Below are positions 46,461 through 58,290 of a stretch of DNA of 64,000 nucleotides, one piece after another; position 1 is the stretch's first letter; the number at the start of each line of letters is the position of its first letter. Below the pieces are notes generated by a model, which was given only the letters and a program-made list of their open reading frames with translations, did no database searches and was not told the DNA's origin. The stretch spans positions 68,011 to 132,010 of the forward strand of contig JANPWX010000480.1 of assembly GCA_024734555.1 (NCBI GenBank), written 5' to 3'. The stretch comes from Trochalopteron elliotii (lineage: Eukaryota > Chordata > Aves > Passeriformes > Leiothrichidae). Both the position numbers and the translations under genes were made by a program.

Positions 46461-49400
46461 ATGAGAAGCATTCTGTGCTTTTATTTTGGAATGTAAATTT
46501 TATTTTGAAGAATTTTGAAACTCGTGTGTTAAAATAAGGCGATTTTACATAACAAATAGTCAGTCACTATGGAGGTGCTTTGTGCTCCAAAGTGGAAGTA
46601 TCAACTGGCATTTTGCATAGGCTCACAACTGATGAGTTTGCATTTAAAGACAACTTCTTCCTGGCTTTTAGTCAAAGGTCAATATCAAAAGATCTAAATC
46701 CCGCCTGTATTAGGAAGAGGGAAGTACTTCAGCATAATTGTATCACTGCAGTTGCCCTAGTTGCCTTTCTGAAGTCAGCCCCTCTCTTGCCTTTTTTGGC
46801 TAGAATTAATCTCCTGCCTTGTCTCTAGAAGAGCAGGAAAAGACACCAGCCACAATGAGCTGAATTTCAGCTGCCACTAACACAGAAAAACAAGCGACCA
46901 AAAACAACCAACAACAAACCCCCATTTACAGAGCTCAGTTTCACTAATGGAATAGTTGTGGAAACTTGACTCTTAAGAAAGGGGAAACTAAGGGATAGGA
47001 AATAGCCTTTATCTCTTTCTCTCCCCCTCTGTTTTTGAATAATAATATATGAAATCAAGTAGGAAAAAATATTCTTTGCCATATTCTTTCTGCATGTATG
47101 TAAGATCATTGGAAATATCTTGTGCAGTACATCCAGCTGCTTTTATGAGCTTCACTTCAATGTCTCTTTCAAAGTTAAATCTAACTTGACACCTTTCTCA
47201 GTGACCACAAATTTAGTTTGTAAGAGAGTCTAGAAACCTTTGATACTGATACTGTGTTGCTGCAATTACTGCCCGTGGTCCTGAGGCTATTCCAAAATAA
47301 AAAGGGCTGCATATTTTGCTTTTAAGTCAATCCCTTAGAGGCTCAATCAGTTTGATTTCTGAGACCTGTGCTTGGCAGTGAAGCTGATTAAATTCTGCCT
47401 GTGTCAAGGCTGTGCACACTGGGTTCAAAACCTAGGTGCAATGTCATGTTCTTATAGTGAAGTTTCAAAAAAACCCAAAAGAGGTCTTTCAAGAGTATGA
47501 GAAGATATGTGTGGAGCTGACCAGTAAGTTAGGTCAAAAAAAACAGATCCAGAGGTACAAGGCACAGACATTTAGGTCATGTCCAGTTACTTCTTTAGGC
47601 ATGTTTTTGTATAGGAACAGAGGTTGCATCCAGGAAAATGATCCAGGCAGCAAAGGGACAGCAAGCTGAAGCAGATGTAGAGTGCATTAGCAAATTAATG
47701 TCCACAGTTTGATACACATTTCTGTTGCTTTTTTGGCAATATAAGTAAATGCAGTGAATTGCTCCAGATTTAATTCCTTGTAATTAGAACACAGGGAAAG
47801 TATTGCTGACTGTCCTGTAGGTTACCCATAGCCAATGCTTAGAGTGTAATGTTGCATCCAGTTTTCCAGATGAATGATAGAAAAACCTGCAGATCTTTCT
47901 CATTGATTCAGCATAAGTTTCCAGGACTCTCATGATCTTTCTCACTTTTGAGATTATCTGCATTAGCTTTTATATTACATTTTCAGGCTTGTCTAATATC
48001 CTCCATTTCCAGTACCACAGACTCACATGCTCCACCCTCCTGTTATATCAGACTACAAGTGGCCTAGATTACTGTCATTATTTTGGTTTAGGAAAGAAAC
48101 ATGTTGTTTTCCTCCCAGTTGCTCTCATAAATTATACTAGGAAATGTCTGTCAAGTAATAGGAAGCAATGTATCCTTGGAAATGAAAGGGACGGAACTGT
48201 TAAAAATAATCCACTCCTCAGTAATTGTGGTGTACATCTCCAAGCCTTGCAGTCAGGGCCTTGAGCCAAACAAGAAAAAGAGGTGGGTAAGTGGGAAAGA
48301 GGAATTTAACCACTTTGTTAGTTAAGGTAATATTTGTGGAAAATGATAAACCCATACTAATTTACCCTAAAGGCTTCTGTCTAACAGAGGCCTGCCTTCA
48401 GAAAGATTTTAATGATTCTCAGTAATTCTTGAGTCCTGAGAAAAACTTAGTCCAGTGAGCGACCACGAAATTCAGTAAACATCTTCTTGAGGAGTTGCTC
48501 GCCCCAAAACAGACATACTGAATTAATACCCAGAGGTTTTCCTGAGTGAATTCCAGCAGCTCTGAGCTGTCTTTCCCGAGTAAATCCTTGCACTAGTGAC
48601 TGCATATCTGGTTTCTGTTTTTCATTAACTTTGTAACAGAAAACTTCTTGGCTGAGGTATTTTCATCCCTAAAGTGATTTTAAACGTATATGAAGGGCTA
48701 TCTATGAAAAATAAAAAAAGAATGGCTTTCCTAAAGGTGATGCCATACCTGAAGATAACTAGTTGTGAGCCTTTATTGCTGTCAGTGGAAAAGACAAAAT
48801 GCTCCGCAGTCATCAAAAAACTGTAACCATTTGGTATTCAGTATGGGTGTGAATGGAATTAATTGATATATATTTCTTCAGTCAGGGATTTGAGGAAAAC
48901 ATGAACAGGACAGGCTGTTAGAAAAGTCAGGGGAATTGCACATTATTGCTATAGATGAACTGTCCTGGGTGACCCAAACCGTGGATGTAGCTGTGCAATA
49001 CTGAAGAAGTAACTACATCCCTTGCAATAGCTTCAATATCTAGACTGATGAAGATTTCTGCTTCTGTTATTCTGCAGTGTAAATGGGTGCCCAGATTTAT
49101 CCAGAACACTTACAGTTTTTCAGTTCTGAGCTCTGTTATGCAATTTGTTGGTTCCTTCTAAGCTTACAGTTACTTTCTGTGAAATTAGTGAAAGAGCCTT
49201 ACGGATGCCACAGCTGGGAATACCTGAAATAGCTCCTGGAATCCTGAAACTCACAGGAGAAGGAATTTTTCTCCACTAGAGGAATTTTTATTTTAGTGAC
49301 TGTAATTATTTGAATTACGTTCTTCTTAAGATTGTAAGGAAACACAGCATGATTGTTTCTGGATGAAGTTGATGCAAATGCTAACAAAACAGGGTAACAC

Positions 49401-50245
49401 AAAGCAAATGTTAACCACATGACTGCATGCAGCTGATGAGAGAGGTACCCCTGATTTTCCCTGAATTAATCTTAAAGATGGAATAAAGAAGTATGAGACA
49501 TTATTCTAAGCATGAGAAAATGCAGCACTGAAATTATTTTATTATGGGAAAACAGATTTGCATTTCATGCTACTGCTTTACAGAAATAAAATTAAAAGGC
49601 AGTTCTTGTATAACTGTGTATTTGCTTTCCAAACAAATGGGATCCCGTTAGTCTCGGTTCTGTTCTCATTCTCTCTCTTGCTGATGCAGATTGACCTTTT
49701 GCTCCAAAATTTAAAATCAAAATGCAGCTCCTCTCTGTGGACACAGATGGATCCAGAATGGATGATAAGGTACTTGGAAATAATAGCATAGTTTACATGT
49801 GATTGTACAGAAGAGATATAAGGTCAAAGCAGCATCTAAATTCAGTTTCTGGTTTGGGGCAAGATTATACTTTTTCAGACATCTGATAAATGCAGCATTG
49901 GAAGTTGATTTTTCATGTTCCTTCATTTTTTTTTTCATTTCCCCAATGTAAAATGATTTTGAAACATAAATAACTAAAAATATAGCAAGCAATTGTTCAG
50001 TGAAACACAGTGTGTCCGGGTTTCTAGGGGCAGGCAACAAGCAACCACGTTCACAAAGTGCTGCACGAAGGTCTTTCAGTGGGTGTCTACAATACATCCA
50101 ACACCCCTAATTTCTTAATAATTAGATTCCAAGTAATGACTCACAGTGATGTCAGGGCTAAACTTACAAAAATGTTTCGAGCCTGTGAGGGTTTCAGTGT
50201 CTCTTCCTCGTGTTTTGACAGCTCTGATAATTTCTTACACTGCTT
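46461..50245. other. Single-copy non-coding DNA
   Basis: No gene, RNA gene or mobile element is recognised across this stretch. Open frames reach 126 codons (49717-50097, minus) without domains. AT-rich and CT-rich segments alternate. Confidence 0.5.
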
Positions 50246-50785
50246 TCATGACCTTGTGTGTTGGTTTGGGTACACCACTGCATGGCCATTACCACAACTA
50301 TGGCACTCAGTTTTAGGGATTTGGCTGAATTTGTGTTCATACAGTCTTGAAATGTGAAGTCTCATATTCCACTCTAAACCTGGAACTTCTGTTCTCTGAA
50401 TTCTATGATCTCTGGGTGTATAAATGAAAAGATTTCTGCCCCTAAGCTGATTAATGTCTTTCCATCTGTTTTCTTTTTCCTGTAAGAATGTACTGAGTAT
50501 TTTCTGCATGAAGCATTTTAGTTTCATTGTTATTAAAGCAAGAGTGAATAAATACTCTTTGCTAACATAAATCTGAGCCTTACACTTCTCCATTTCCTTA
50601 TATAGGTAATATTTCATGTGCCTTATATCCTTTCTACCACCAGTCCTGGACAGTAAGGATGGATGAGCCTTGTGGATGGTCATCATTATTTCTCTTGTCT
50701 TTGCTGCCAAGTGTTGGAGGAATGTGTAGGATGTGTCAGCAATGATGTAGCAGATAGTGAGCCAGGGAATATAACAGATCTGCAA
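50246..50785 (-). other. 179-codon open reading frame, unrecognised
   Basis: The frame is among the two longest in the window. The product would be basic, with KEYLFTLALITMKLKCF in the middle and ENRWKDINQLRGRNLF after it, and a CHSCGNGH near the end. It shows no domain, signal peptide or zinc-finger spacing I can defend. No promoter or splice context supports it. At this length a chance frame in 64 kb is plausible. Confidence 0.22.
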
Positions 50786-52065
50786 CCAACTACTACTGAA
50801 TGGATGTGGGAGGAACCTTTCATCCTGTGAAAAGTGGCTGAACTTTATTATTTTCTGGGGTGTTTTTTCTCCTTCCTACATGCTCCTCTCCCCTTCATTC
50901 CTGTAACAAATGTCAGAACTTCGTGGTGCATGTATGAGTTTTTGGGGAGGGTTTTTTGTTGTAAACACATTTTCTAGGCTTTAACTAGTTGTATTTAATG
51001 GTTTCAGGCTGTGGGATTTTACTGCTGTGTCCTCTGTGCAACTAATTTTGATGCCCTTTTCCTCAGTGTTTAGTGCTTATTTATGTCTTTAAGTTTGTTT
51101 GCAGGGTTTGTTTGCTTGTTTGTTTTTCGGTTTTGGGGTGGGTTTTTTTGCTATTTACTGTATTGTTCAGAATTCTGTTTATAAAATTAATCTTTAAAAC
51201 AGCACATTTGTGTAAGTGCCACATGAAAAAATTCGCACTGAATTGGTCTCAGTATGCTTTGTTCAAGTTGATTACCAGTTATTTTCTGGATGATCTGCTT
51301 AGAGCCAAGGTGTTAGAAATGAACTTTTTCAGAAATACCATTTTGGGTTGTAGAGCAAAGCAGATTCTGATTTGGTGTAACAGTAGTGTCTCCTTTACAG
51401 AGTGTGGCTGGCATTTAAGATCTCCTAAGCAGAGTAAAACCTTAGCTTAATCCTTGTAAGCAATCCTGTGAGAACCAACCCTGTTCAAAGCAGGATGTCA
51501 GTACCACACCACGTGCCACAGGCAGGGAGCAAAAGTGGAAAATGGGGATTTCAGTTTGAAGGCTCCTGGCTCTCCAGCCTGCACCTGACCCAGCAGACAT
51601 CCCTGACTCTTCTAATCAAACTCCTGAAACTACAATATCTCACCATCTGTTGTGCAAATTGCCTAGGGGAACTTCAAGAGTCTCCTGTGCATCTCAGGCT
51701 CTCCGAAAACTGTATTTAAAGAAAAAAAGATAGATGTGAACAAACGAAAAAAAAAGGCATAGAAGTCATCCATTTATTTTTGGGGGTGTTGGAACTGGCT
51801 TTTAATTGAGGAAAACAAAAGATATCTCCTGCAGAGCACTTCAAATTGCATGTTAGGCAAAATGTTTCTTTTTCATCATGAAAAGAAAAGGGAAAAAACC
51901 CAGCTTAATTATTTCCATCTTCCAATCACCTCTGTCACACTCCTCTTGATTCAGTGGCTTGCCAGAATTTACCCCTTGGCACAACATTTATTTTTAGACA
52001 TGTCACTAGATTTCAAGCAAAGCTCACTGGTGCATACAAATTATTCATTTAAGCATTGATTTGAA
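50786..52065. other. Non-coding DNA with a GTTT-rich tract
   Basis: A G/T-rich tract at 51092-51150 resembles the one at 46.4 kb. The second copy of the 19-bp sequence found at 4597 lies at 51565-51583. Two plus-strand frames of 125 and 83 codons here have no recognisable domain; the first overlaps the GT tract. Confidence 0.5.
51565..51583 (+). repeat. 19-bp sequence shared with 4597-4615
   Basis: Exact copy of CCTGGCTCTCCAGCCTGCA in the same orientation, with weak similarity on both sides. The repeat family, if any, is unknown to me. Confidence 0.4.
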
Positions 52066-52084
52066 AATAATAATAATAATAATA
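52066..52084 (+). repeat. (AAT)n microsatellite
   Basis: About six AAT units in a row. It is a simple repeat. Confidence 0.92.
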
Positions 52085-54035
52085 GCAACATACAGTTCTT
52101 TAACAATTTGTCAGGGAAGCATTCAGTGCAGTCATTCTGGAAGCAGTAATTGTAAGCAGTGTCTTATTGCTGACCATTCAGATTTGAATGGCAGCAGACA
52201 ATGCAAGCCACAAATAAAGAAAAGCAGGAATTGAGGTGCTTCTTCTGCCTGGCATGCAGAGGTTTCCCAAACACCAGCTGCGTGCAGCAGCCACAGCCCT
52301 GGAGCTGATGTTGGAAATTACTCCATCTCCACTGCTGCTCTGCAGCACTTTTGTCACAGCCAGTCTGCACAGGGGGAGCAGCTCCTGTGCTAGGGCTGGG
52401 AGGGCATTTTTACCCCTCATTGCTCATTAGCAGGAGGCAGGTGATCTCATTTCTCTCTTGATCTGCAGCCTGTAAGATGCTAATACCTCAACGATGCCCA
52501 GATGTTTTAACATCTTTTTCTGTATAGCATCAAGTAACAGTGTGCATTTGGTTAACTCTTCATAGCTTTAGCCCTGAGCAGTGCACCTGTGTGTTGTGAT
52601 GCTTCAACACTTCTGCAGTGGTGGTGTCTTCACATTTTGGATGAAGTTCTGCATCCATGCCTGGTTGTAAGTAACTTAACCCTCCTGCCCCTCACTTTGC
52701 TGAGGTCTCTCCTTCATCATATCAGCTGTAGGCAGCTAATACTCCCTGTTTCTAACTAAGACAGCACAGCAAAGTTGTCTCCCGAGGCCTGTTCTCTGCC
52801 TTGGTTAGATACACTGAGCTCAGTCTATACGATATGTAGGATGAGAAGGATCCAGTCTATGTTTGCATAATAATTTCATTGCATAATTATGATAGAAGTG
52901 TTGTTTTGCTTCATAGCTTTGTGTTGGAGATATTTCAACAAATCCACTGTAAGGATTTAAATAGGAGAAAATTTTGCAGAAAAACTTGTGGAAAACCTTG
53001 TTAATCCTGTTATCTGGCAAGCAATCTTATGCTGAAAGACCTGGAGGGAACCAAATATACATAATGCATTGGGTTATTTGCATTTACTGACAAATTCTAC
53101 CTAGTACAGTTTTTTAAAGAAAGAACTCAAATGTAATGTTAAACTACGTTAAAGAAATATCATTAAGGTTGCAAAATTAGGTAATCAAACATAAAGTTGT
53201 CAGTGCAACCCTGATTCAGACCCCTTGTGTGTACACATCATGACACAGTCTTTAATTACAGGATCATATAGTATTTTTTCCCCCTTCCCTCATTCAGTGA
53301 GCAGGATGAATAGCCCTCACTAAAGGAACAGCTATTCAGTATTATGTTTTCTCCATTGTTCAGTGTGTGGTCCCATGCTTTATTTATGGCACACTATTGA
53401 AACTCTGCTGAAAAGGAAATCTAAATCTCCTGACAGGCTTTTTAACAGCAGTCACCACCGCAGTGTCTGGGAGCTTCACTAGCGCTAATGATGACTTTAT
53501 CTTCACAACAAGCCCCTGAGATGAAGCAGTGACAGCAACTCAGGGAAGCTGAAGCTAAAGAGAAAAGGTCAAAAGTATTTTGCCAGCTTGTGGTGCTCAA
53601 TTCAAGATCTGTAATGTGATATTGCAGTGGCAGCATTGCAGTGTAACTGTCTGAGAGTAGTTTCTGTAAACTGAATTCCTGTGTCTGTGTCCCCGCCAAT
53701 CTCTCAGCCTGGCAGCTCCATTCAATTCCCTTTCTTCTCCTGTTCTCCTGGGTCTGATTTACTATGGACTTCTCCACTGCTCTCTCAGATGAGGTTCAGT
53801 GCTGGCACAGGTGTCATAGCTCTGTAGAGCTGTGTGTGTCATGGTGATGTGTAGGAGAAGATGGAGCACACTTGGTGAGAATGAGATTATGCAGTATTTT
53901 AGACTAAAATTTGGGGCTTTCGTTGAATGTGTTCCATTTATAGTTCTTCCATTTATAGTTTCTCCTTCAGGAAGAAAAAATGCCCAACACTCCCTTGTCT
54001 GCTCCTAAATACCTCTGTAAAAGCTGCTCCTTTTC
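52085..54035. other. Single-copy non-coding DNA
   Basis: A GC-richer patch at 52230-52440 carries short overlapping frames. A 15-bp unit is duplicated at 53932-53961 (TTCCATTTATAGTTC twice, one difference). A 111-codon minus-strand frame at 53442-53777 is cysteine-rich at its end but unrecognised. Confidence 0.5.
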
Positions 54036-54575
54036 TCACTGAGATGGGGGAATTTTGGTAGCACTTTGGTTTTTGACACCTCTCTCTGAGGTTCTCTGAG
54101 GGTTCTCATCTAGCCACAAATGCGAAGCACCTCTTACATTCAGCTGAATTTTAGTTAGTGCTGCTACAGTCAAGAAATTTGCAGCAGGCAAGGAAGGATC
54201 TTCTTTGATAGAAGAAATCTTCAAAGTTAGGTGGCGAGAAAAGAGATAGCAGAGGAGAGCTGCTGCCCTCAAAATGTCACTGCCTGCCCTATGAACAATA
54301 AAACCAGAAACCTCTTTGAGTTGTGCAAGACTAACAGCGCCACTGGCAGAATTAATGGCTGTGCCAGTAGCAGCAGCAGAGGAGGCTGGTGTACTGTGGT
54401 TCAGTAGGAATTTGTCTCCTGGAATGCAGTGATGTATCTCCTCCCTGGGCTGAGAGACAGCTTTCTCCCTCCCAGGGTTCTGCAGCAAAACCTCCCGTGG
54501 CACTGGGGGTGGCTGGGGAGGTGCTGGCAGGGCTGGAACAGAGCGGAGCTGTGGCTTTGCTGAGCAGCTTCTCAA
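54036..54575 (-). other. 179-codon open reading frame, unrecognised
   Basis: The predicted product begins with a proline-rich stretch (LPAPPQPPPVPREVLLQ), followed by an Ala/Ser-rich part and a more mixed second half (AGSDILRAAALLCYLFSRHL). I recognise no family. The first half lies in GC-richer sequence, which lowers stop frequency. No TATA box or CpG island precedes the start, and no splice pair is obvious on this strand. Possibly a chance frame. Confidence 0.25.
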
Positions 54576-57008
54576 AACCTTCTCAGCAACTGCTCAATTT
54601 CTGGCTGTAGCCTCAGCTCTGCTGCTTATATCCTTTCTTGTGGGGTTCCCCAGAGTCTAAAAATGTGTGCAAGTCGCCTTCAAAGAGCACAGAAGGGTGG
54701 AAAGTGTTTGAAGTGTGTATGTGTGTGGTGTTTCAGAACCTTCCTCACAGGTTTTTATTCAGAAGGTGGCTCCAAATGGTCTCTTTTAAAGCAAATGTTT
54801 GCTATCAGACTTTTTATTTTTAATTTAAGGTTTATGAAAAGAACAAAATTCAGCAGGAACCATATTGGGACAGCTTTTCATATATCTTTTGAAAAACCTT
54901 CTCTTATTAGCTGTCGAGTTTCTCCTGCTGGGATCATAGTGGGTTAAGCAATTTTAAAGCACTCTTTTTTCCCCCTAAAAAATATAATTGAGAACCCTTA
55001 ATAGGAGCTTAGCAAAAGGGTTTGCTGCTATGTTTTGCTCCAAACACTTGGGCAACAAGATAGAGAAAAATTAGTTTCTTGCATCTACTGGATGGCTGGT
55101 ACTTGGTCTGGGACAGCTGTCCCTGAGTTCAGTGTGCATCCTGCTCCATTTATGTGAGATAAACTTTGTTTACCTGCTAACTCCTTTTGTGGAGGAAAGC
55201 GATGCAGAAGAAGATGATATATTTGAGAGGTGGGTATTGGCACAAAGTCTCTGAAATATACTGTTGGAATTACATCTTGTAACTGATACTTTCAAAAGTT
55301 GAAATAATTTGATTTAGCTGCACTTTCATGCTTCAAATATTTCTAAAAGAGCTTTACTGTTTTTTGGCTGTTCAGTGACAAATATTTATGAAAGTCATAT
55401 CAATGCTTCAAGGATTTGAAGTATTAGGAGCCAGACAGGGGTAAAAAGTTTACTTCTCAGCCAAGTCAATAAATGTTTTCTCATTTAAAAGAGTAACTGA
55501 TGTGTTGCTGGCAGTACACAAAGATTTTGTTTTACTGCAATGTATCATTTTTGTTCTTTTGTGGAGAAGGGGGTCTATTTAATTTGCTGTCTCAGTGAAG
55601 GGATCTGTACGAATAACTGTGGATGATACTGTGATACACTTTGGCTGTTTCTGTAGCAACCACCTATGCGGTTTTGTCTGCATTTTCACATCTCTTTCCA
55701 AGAACTGCCTTTTTTTTTTTTTTCCTGCAACAGTTTTGTTCTCAGAAGCGTTGCTTGAATTATTTTTATGTTCTTCATTTGCATGCTGTCTTATATGTGA
55801 CAGTCCACCATGAAAAACTGAGAAATTGTTGTATAAATTACAGAAACCACTGTGGCAGTCATGGTGATCTTTAGTGATCTTTACAATTTCTATAATGAGT
55901 GGAAAATTGATTTTTGTAATTCATCTTCTTTCTTTTGAAGATGGTAAGCTTATCTGATGAAATGTTACTTTTGCAGCCCTTGTAACAATTGTGATTTGTG
56001 CAGTGGTACAGCTCAGCCAACTCCAAATATAAGTGAAATTTAAATTGAACTTTAAATTGTGATTGCTGTTTATGTGCACTGGGATAATACCTCCCAGATA
56101 CTTTAGTGCTTGATAAATACTTGGTATCAGAACTTTTTTTTCCAGTGACAAAGGCTGAAGAATTCAATATCAGTCTTGGTCTGCTGTCTGTACACAGTAT
56201 AGGTTGTGGGTTTGGTTTGTGTTTGTTTGTTTTCTTTGAAAAGCATCCTAGGTGTTTGAGTGTGTGTGTGAGGGGTTTTGCATAGTTTCTGAAGATGTAG
56301 TTTCATTTTACCAACTTTTGAAATAGGCCTGAAGTCCCTCTCTGGATGATGGTGAATAATCAGAACATGTGCTTCCCTCCCTCCCAGTTCCCTCCTGCTC
56401 TCAGAGTCTTCAGGCAGGAGGGATGAGGATTTGTACAAGACAGCTGTGCTGTCAGATATAGCTGACCTTGTGTGGCTGCCAGAGCCCCTCCAGCTGCTCT
56501 CTTACATCTCCCCCGACCCACATCAGCAAGATCAGATAAGAAACCTTGCAGGTTGAGATAAAGGCAGGTACGTCACTTATCGATTATTGCCACAGGCAAA
56601 AAATACCTGACTTGGGGCAAATGAATTCAATTTATTGCCAGTTAAAACTGGAGTAGGATGGTAGAAGCAAAGACAAAAACGACAGAGCACCTTTCCTCTC
56701 CAGTTTGTCCCAGGCTGGATCTCAGTCCCTCACTCCCCACCCTCTCTGCCCCCGGACCTGCAGGCGCAGGGAGCAGAGGGAAAGGGAGGTGGTTGTGCTG
56801 CAGGGAGGCTCTGCTGGGGCTGGGACAGCTCCTCCACCTCCTGGGTGCTGCAGGGCTTTTCTCACACTCTTTGCCTCACTGACCAGCAGCATTTTGCCCT
56901 TCATTAAATACACTTTGACTGAGGCACCCCCAGCTCTCCTCAGACCGGCTCCTGCAGCCCCAGGGACAGCAACGGGGCGTGGGCAACCTGGGACAGTAGC
57001 TGAGCTGA
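54576..57008. other. Non-coding DNA
   Basis: A T14 run lies at 55710-55723, a GT-rich tract at 56203-56234, a short (GT)n at 56260-56271, and a GC-rich patch at 56690-57008 with overlapping frames on both strands and no recognisable product. No mobile element is identified. Confidence 0.5.
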
Positions 57009-57055
57009 GCTGAAAAAAAACCTTTTCTTTTTTTTCTTCCCCTCATCCCCGCCCT

Positions 57056-57086
<31 letters not shown>
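57009..57086 (+). repeat. Polypyrimidine tract with 28-nt poly-T
   Basis: After an A8 run at 57013-57020, a CT-only stretch ends in 28 consecutive T (57059-57086). On the minus strand this is a poly-A, but no retroposed gene, CR1 or SINE body is recognisable upstream of it on that strand. Two minus-strand open frames that cross it read polylysine and are artefacts. Confidence 0.93.
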
Positions 57087-57093
<7 letters not shown>

Positions 57094-58262
57094 AACAAGA
57101 CTTCCCCACTGATTTTCCCTCTGGCTGTACCCTGGAAGATGCCTTTGAGTTCTGCAGTTCTGTTTCCAGAGCTGTTCCTTGGCACAGGTCAGACTGTGGC
57201 ACAGGGTGTTAGGAAGCCTGTCTTGACTTTTTTCATTCACAAGCTGTGAAACTAACTGGAGGTTTGCAGAAATACTTAAGTACCCCCTCATATGCTGGGG
57301 ATAATATGCAATATTTTAGTGGGCTAAGTCTCAAATGTGAAGAATCACCAGCTATAAAGACAAGCGTGCAATCCAGTGCATCCTTTGGGCTGTGGGAAAG
57401 AAAGGACAATACTCAACGCTGGTTTCCTTCAGTGGCTTCAAGTGCTTTAGCCTGTTATTATTTTTGAGGTGTTAATTCTTCTTCATATTCTCTGTCTGTA
57501 GATCATTCCCAAAAACTTGTCTATGCATTTATAAAAACGGAGATACACAGAAAGTGCAGACTGCAGGCTCCAGAGCAGTGACAGCTCTCCACAAAGGGCA
57601 GGTTTTTATATCACACATCAGACATCTGGGGAAGCTGAAGCTTGCAGATAAAATGACAGAGCAAGTGTGCAGCTGGGGTAGGTGCTATCCTGAATTAAAC
57701 TTGATCTGCTTAGTACTTTCATGTTAATGAAGTTAGGAGCTTTTTGGTATTCTCCTGTAATCTAACAAAGCATCAATACTTTCAGTGACAAATGGATGGT
57801 GATTACCTGGTGAAGATTGATTACAGGCTTTAAATTTGCTGGATTGAAGCTTGTGTTTGTGTCCCCCCTCTAATAATCATTCAATTTACTCAAATCTACT
57901 CTAATTTTAGGCCTACAATACCAGTGTTTCCACTTGCTGGTGACAGTTAAATCCTCATTGATATTGGTTAAGCCATTTGGACAATGTAGTGCAAGAAGAA
58001 TGATGGATGGCTTTAATTTGATATTCGTAGACTGTCTTTGATGTTGCTCCTGCACCACTGAAAACTTGGTACAGAATTAAATTAACACTGCATCTGCTTT
58101 TGTGTTTGTATTTCAGTAGCCAGGGGGCATGTAAGCCTGCACTAAAAAAAAATTTAAAAAAAGAAACTTCTTTCTGCTGTGGTATAGGGGGATGGGGTGG
58201 ATTTGGAACTCTCAGTTAGAATGACAATGCTAATACCCAAGATCTCACTTTTTCTCTTTCAG
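57087..58262. other. Non-coding DNA before a microexon-like site
   Basis: Two acceptor-like tracts, TATTCTCTGTCTGTAG near 57501 and TTTGTGTTTGTATTTCAG near 58116, lie in this segment without clear donors. No gene or repeat is identified. Confidence 0.5.
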
Positions 58263-58290
58263 CTGCATCAGTTGAATGTTTTGCTAAGAG
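58263..58290 (+). other. Candidate 28-nt microexon
   Basis: All splice elements are present in order: a branch-point match TGCTAAT (58228-58234), a pyrimidine tract CTCACTTTTTCTCTTTCAG ending at 58262, 28 nt, and the donor GAG|GTAAGA at 58290/58291. Two frames are open (one reads LHQLNVLLR, another ASVECFAKR). The length is not a multiple of three, so inclusion would shift a reading frame or the exon is untranslated. I cannot assign it to a gene. Confidence 0.4.

Noticed and set aside
46337..46537. 66-codon hydrophobic frame as a membrane protein
   Set aside because: It is a translation of a G/T-rich low-complexity tract.
50258..50290. Start of an LTR (TGTGTTGGTTTGGGT)
   Set aside because: About 15 bases match the beginning of the LTR type seen at 62.8 kb, but the following sequence does not, so it may be chance.
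56876..57202. Lysine-rich frames on the minus strand
   Set aside because: The lysines come from the 28-nt poly-T at 57059-57086.
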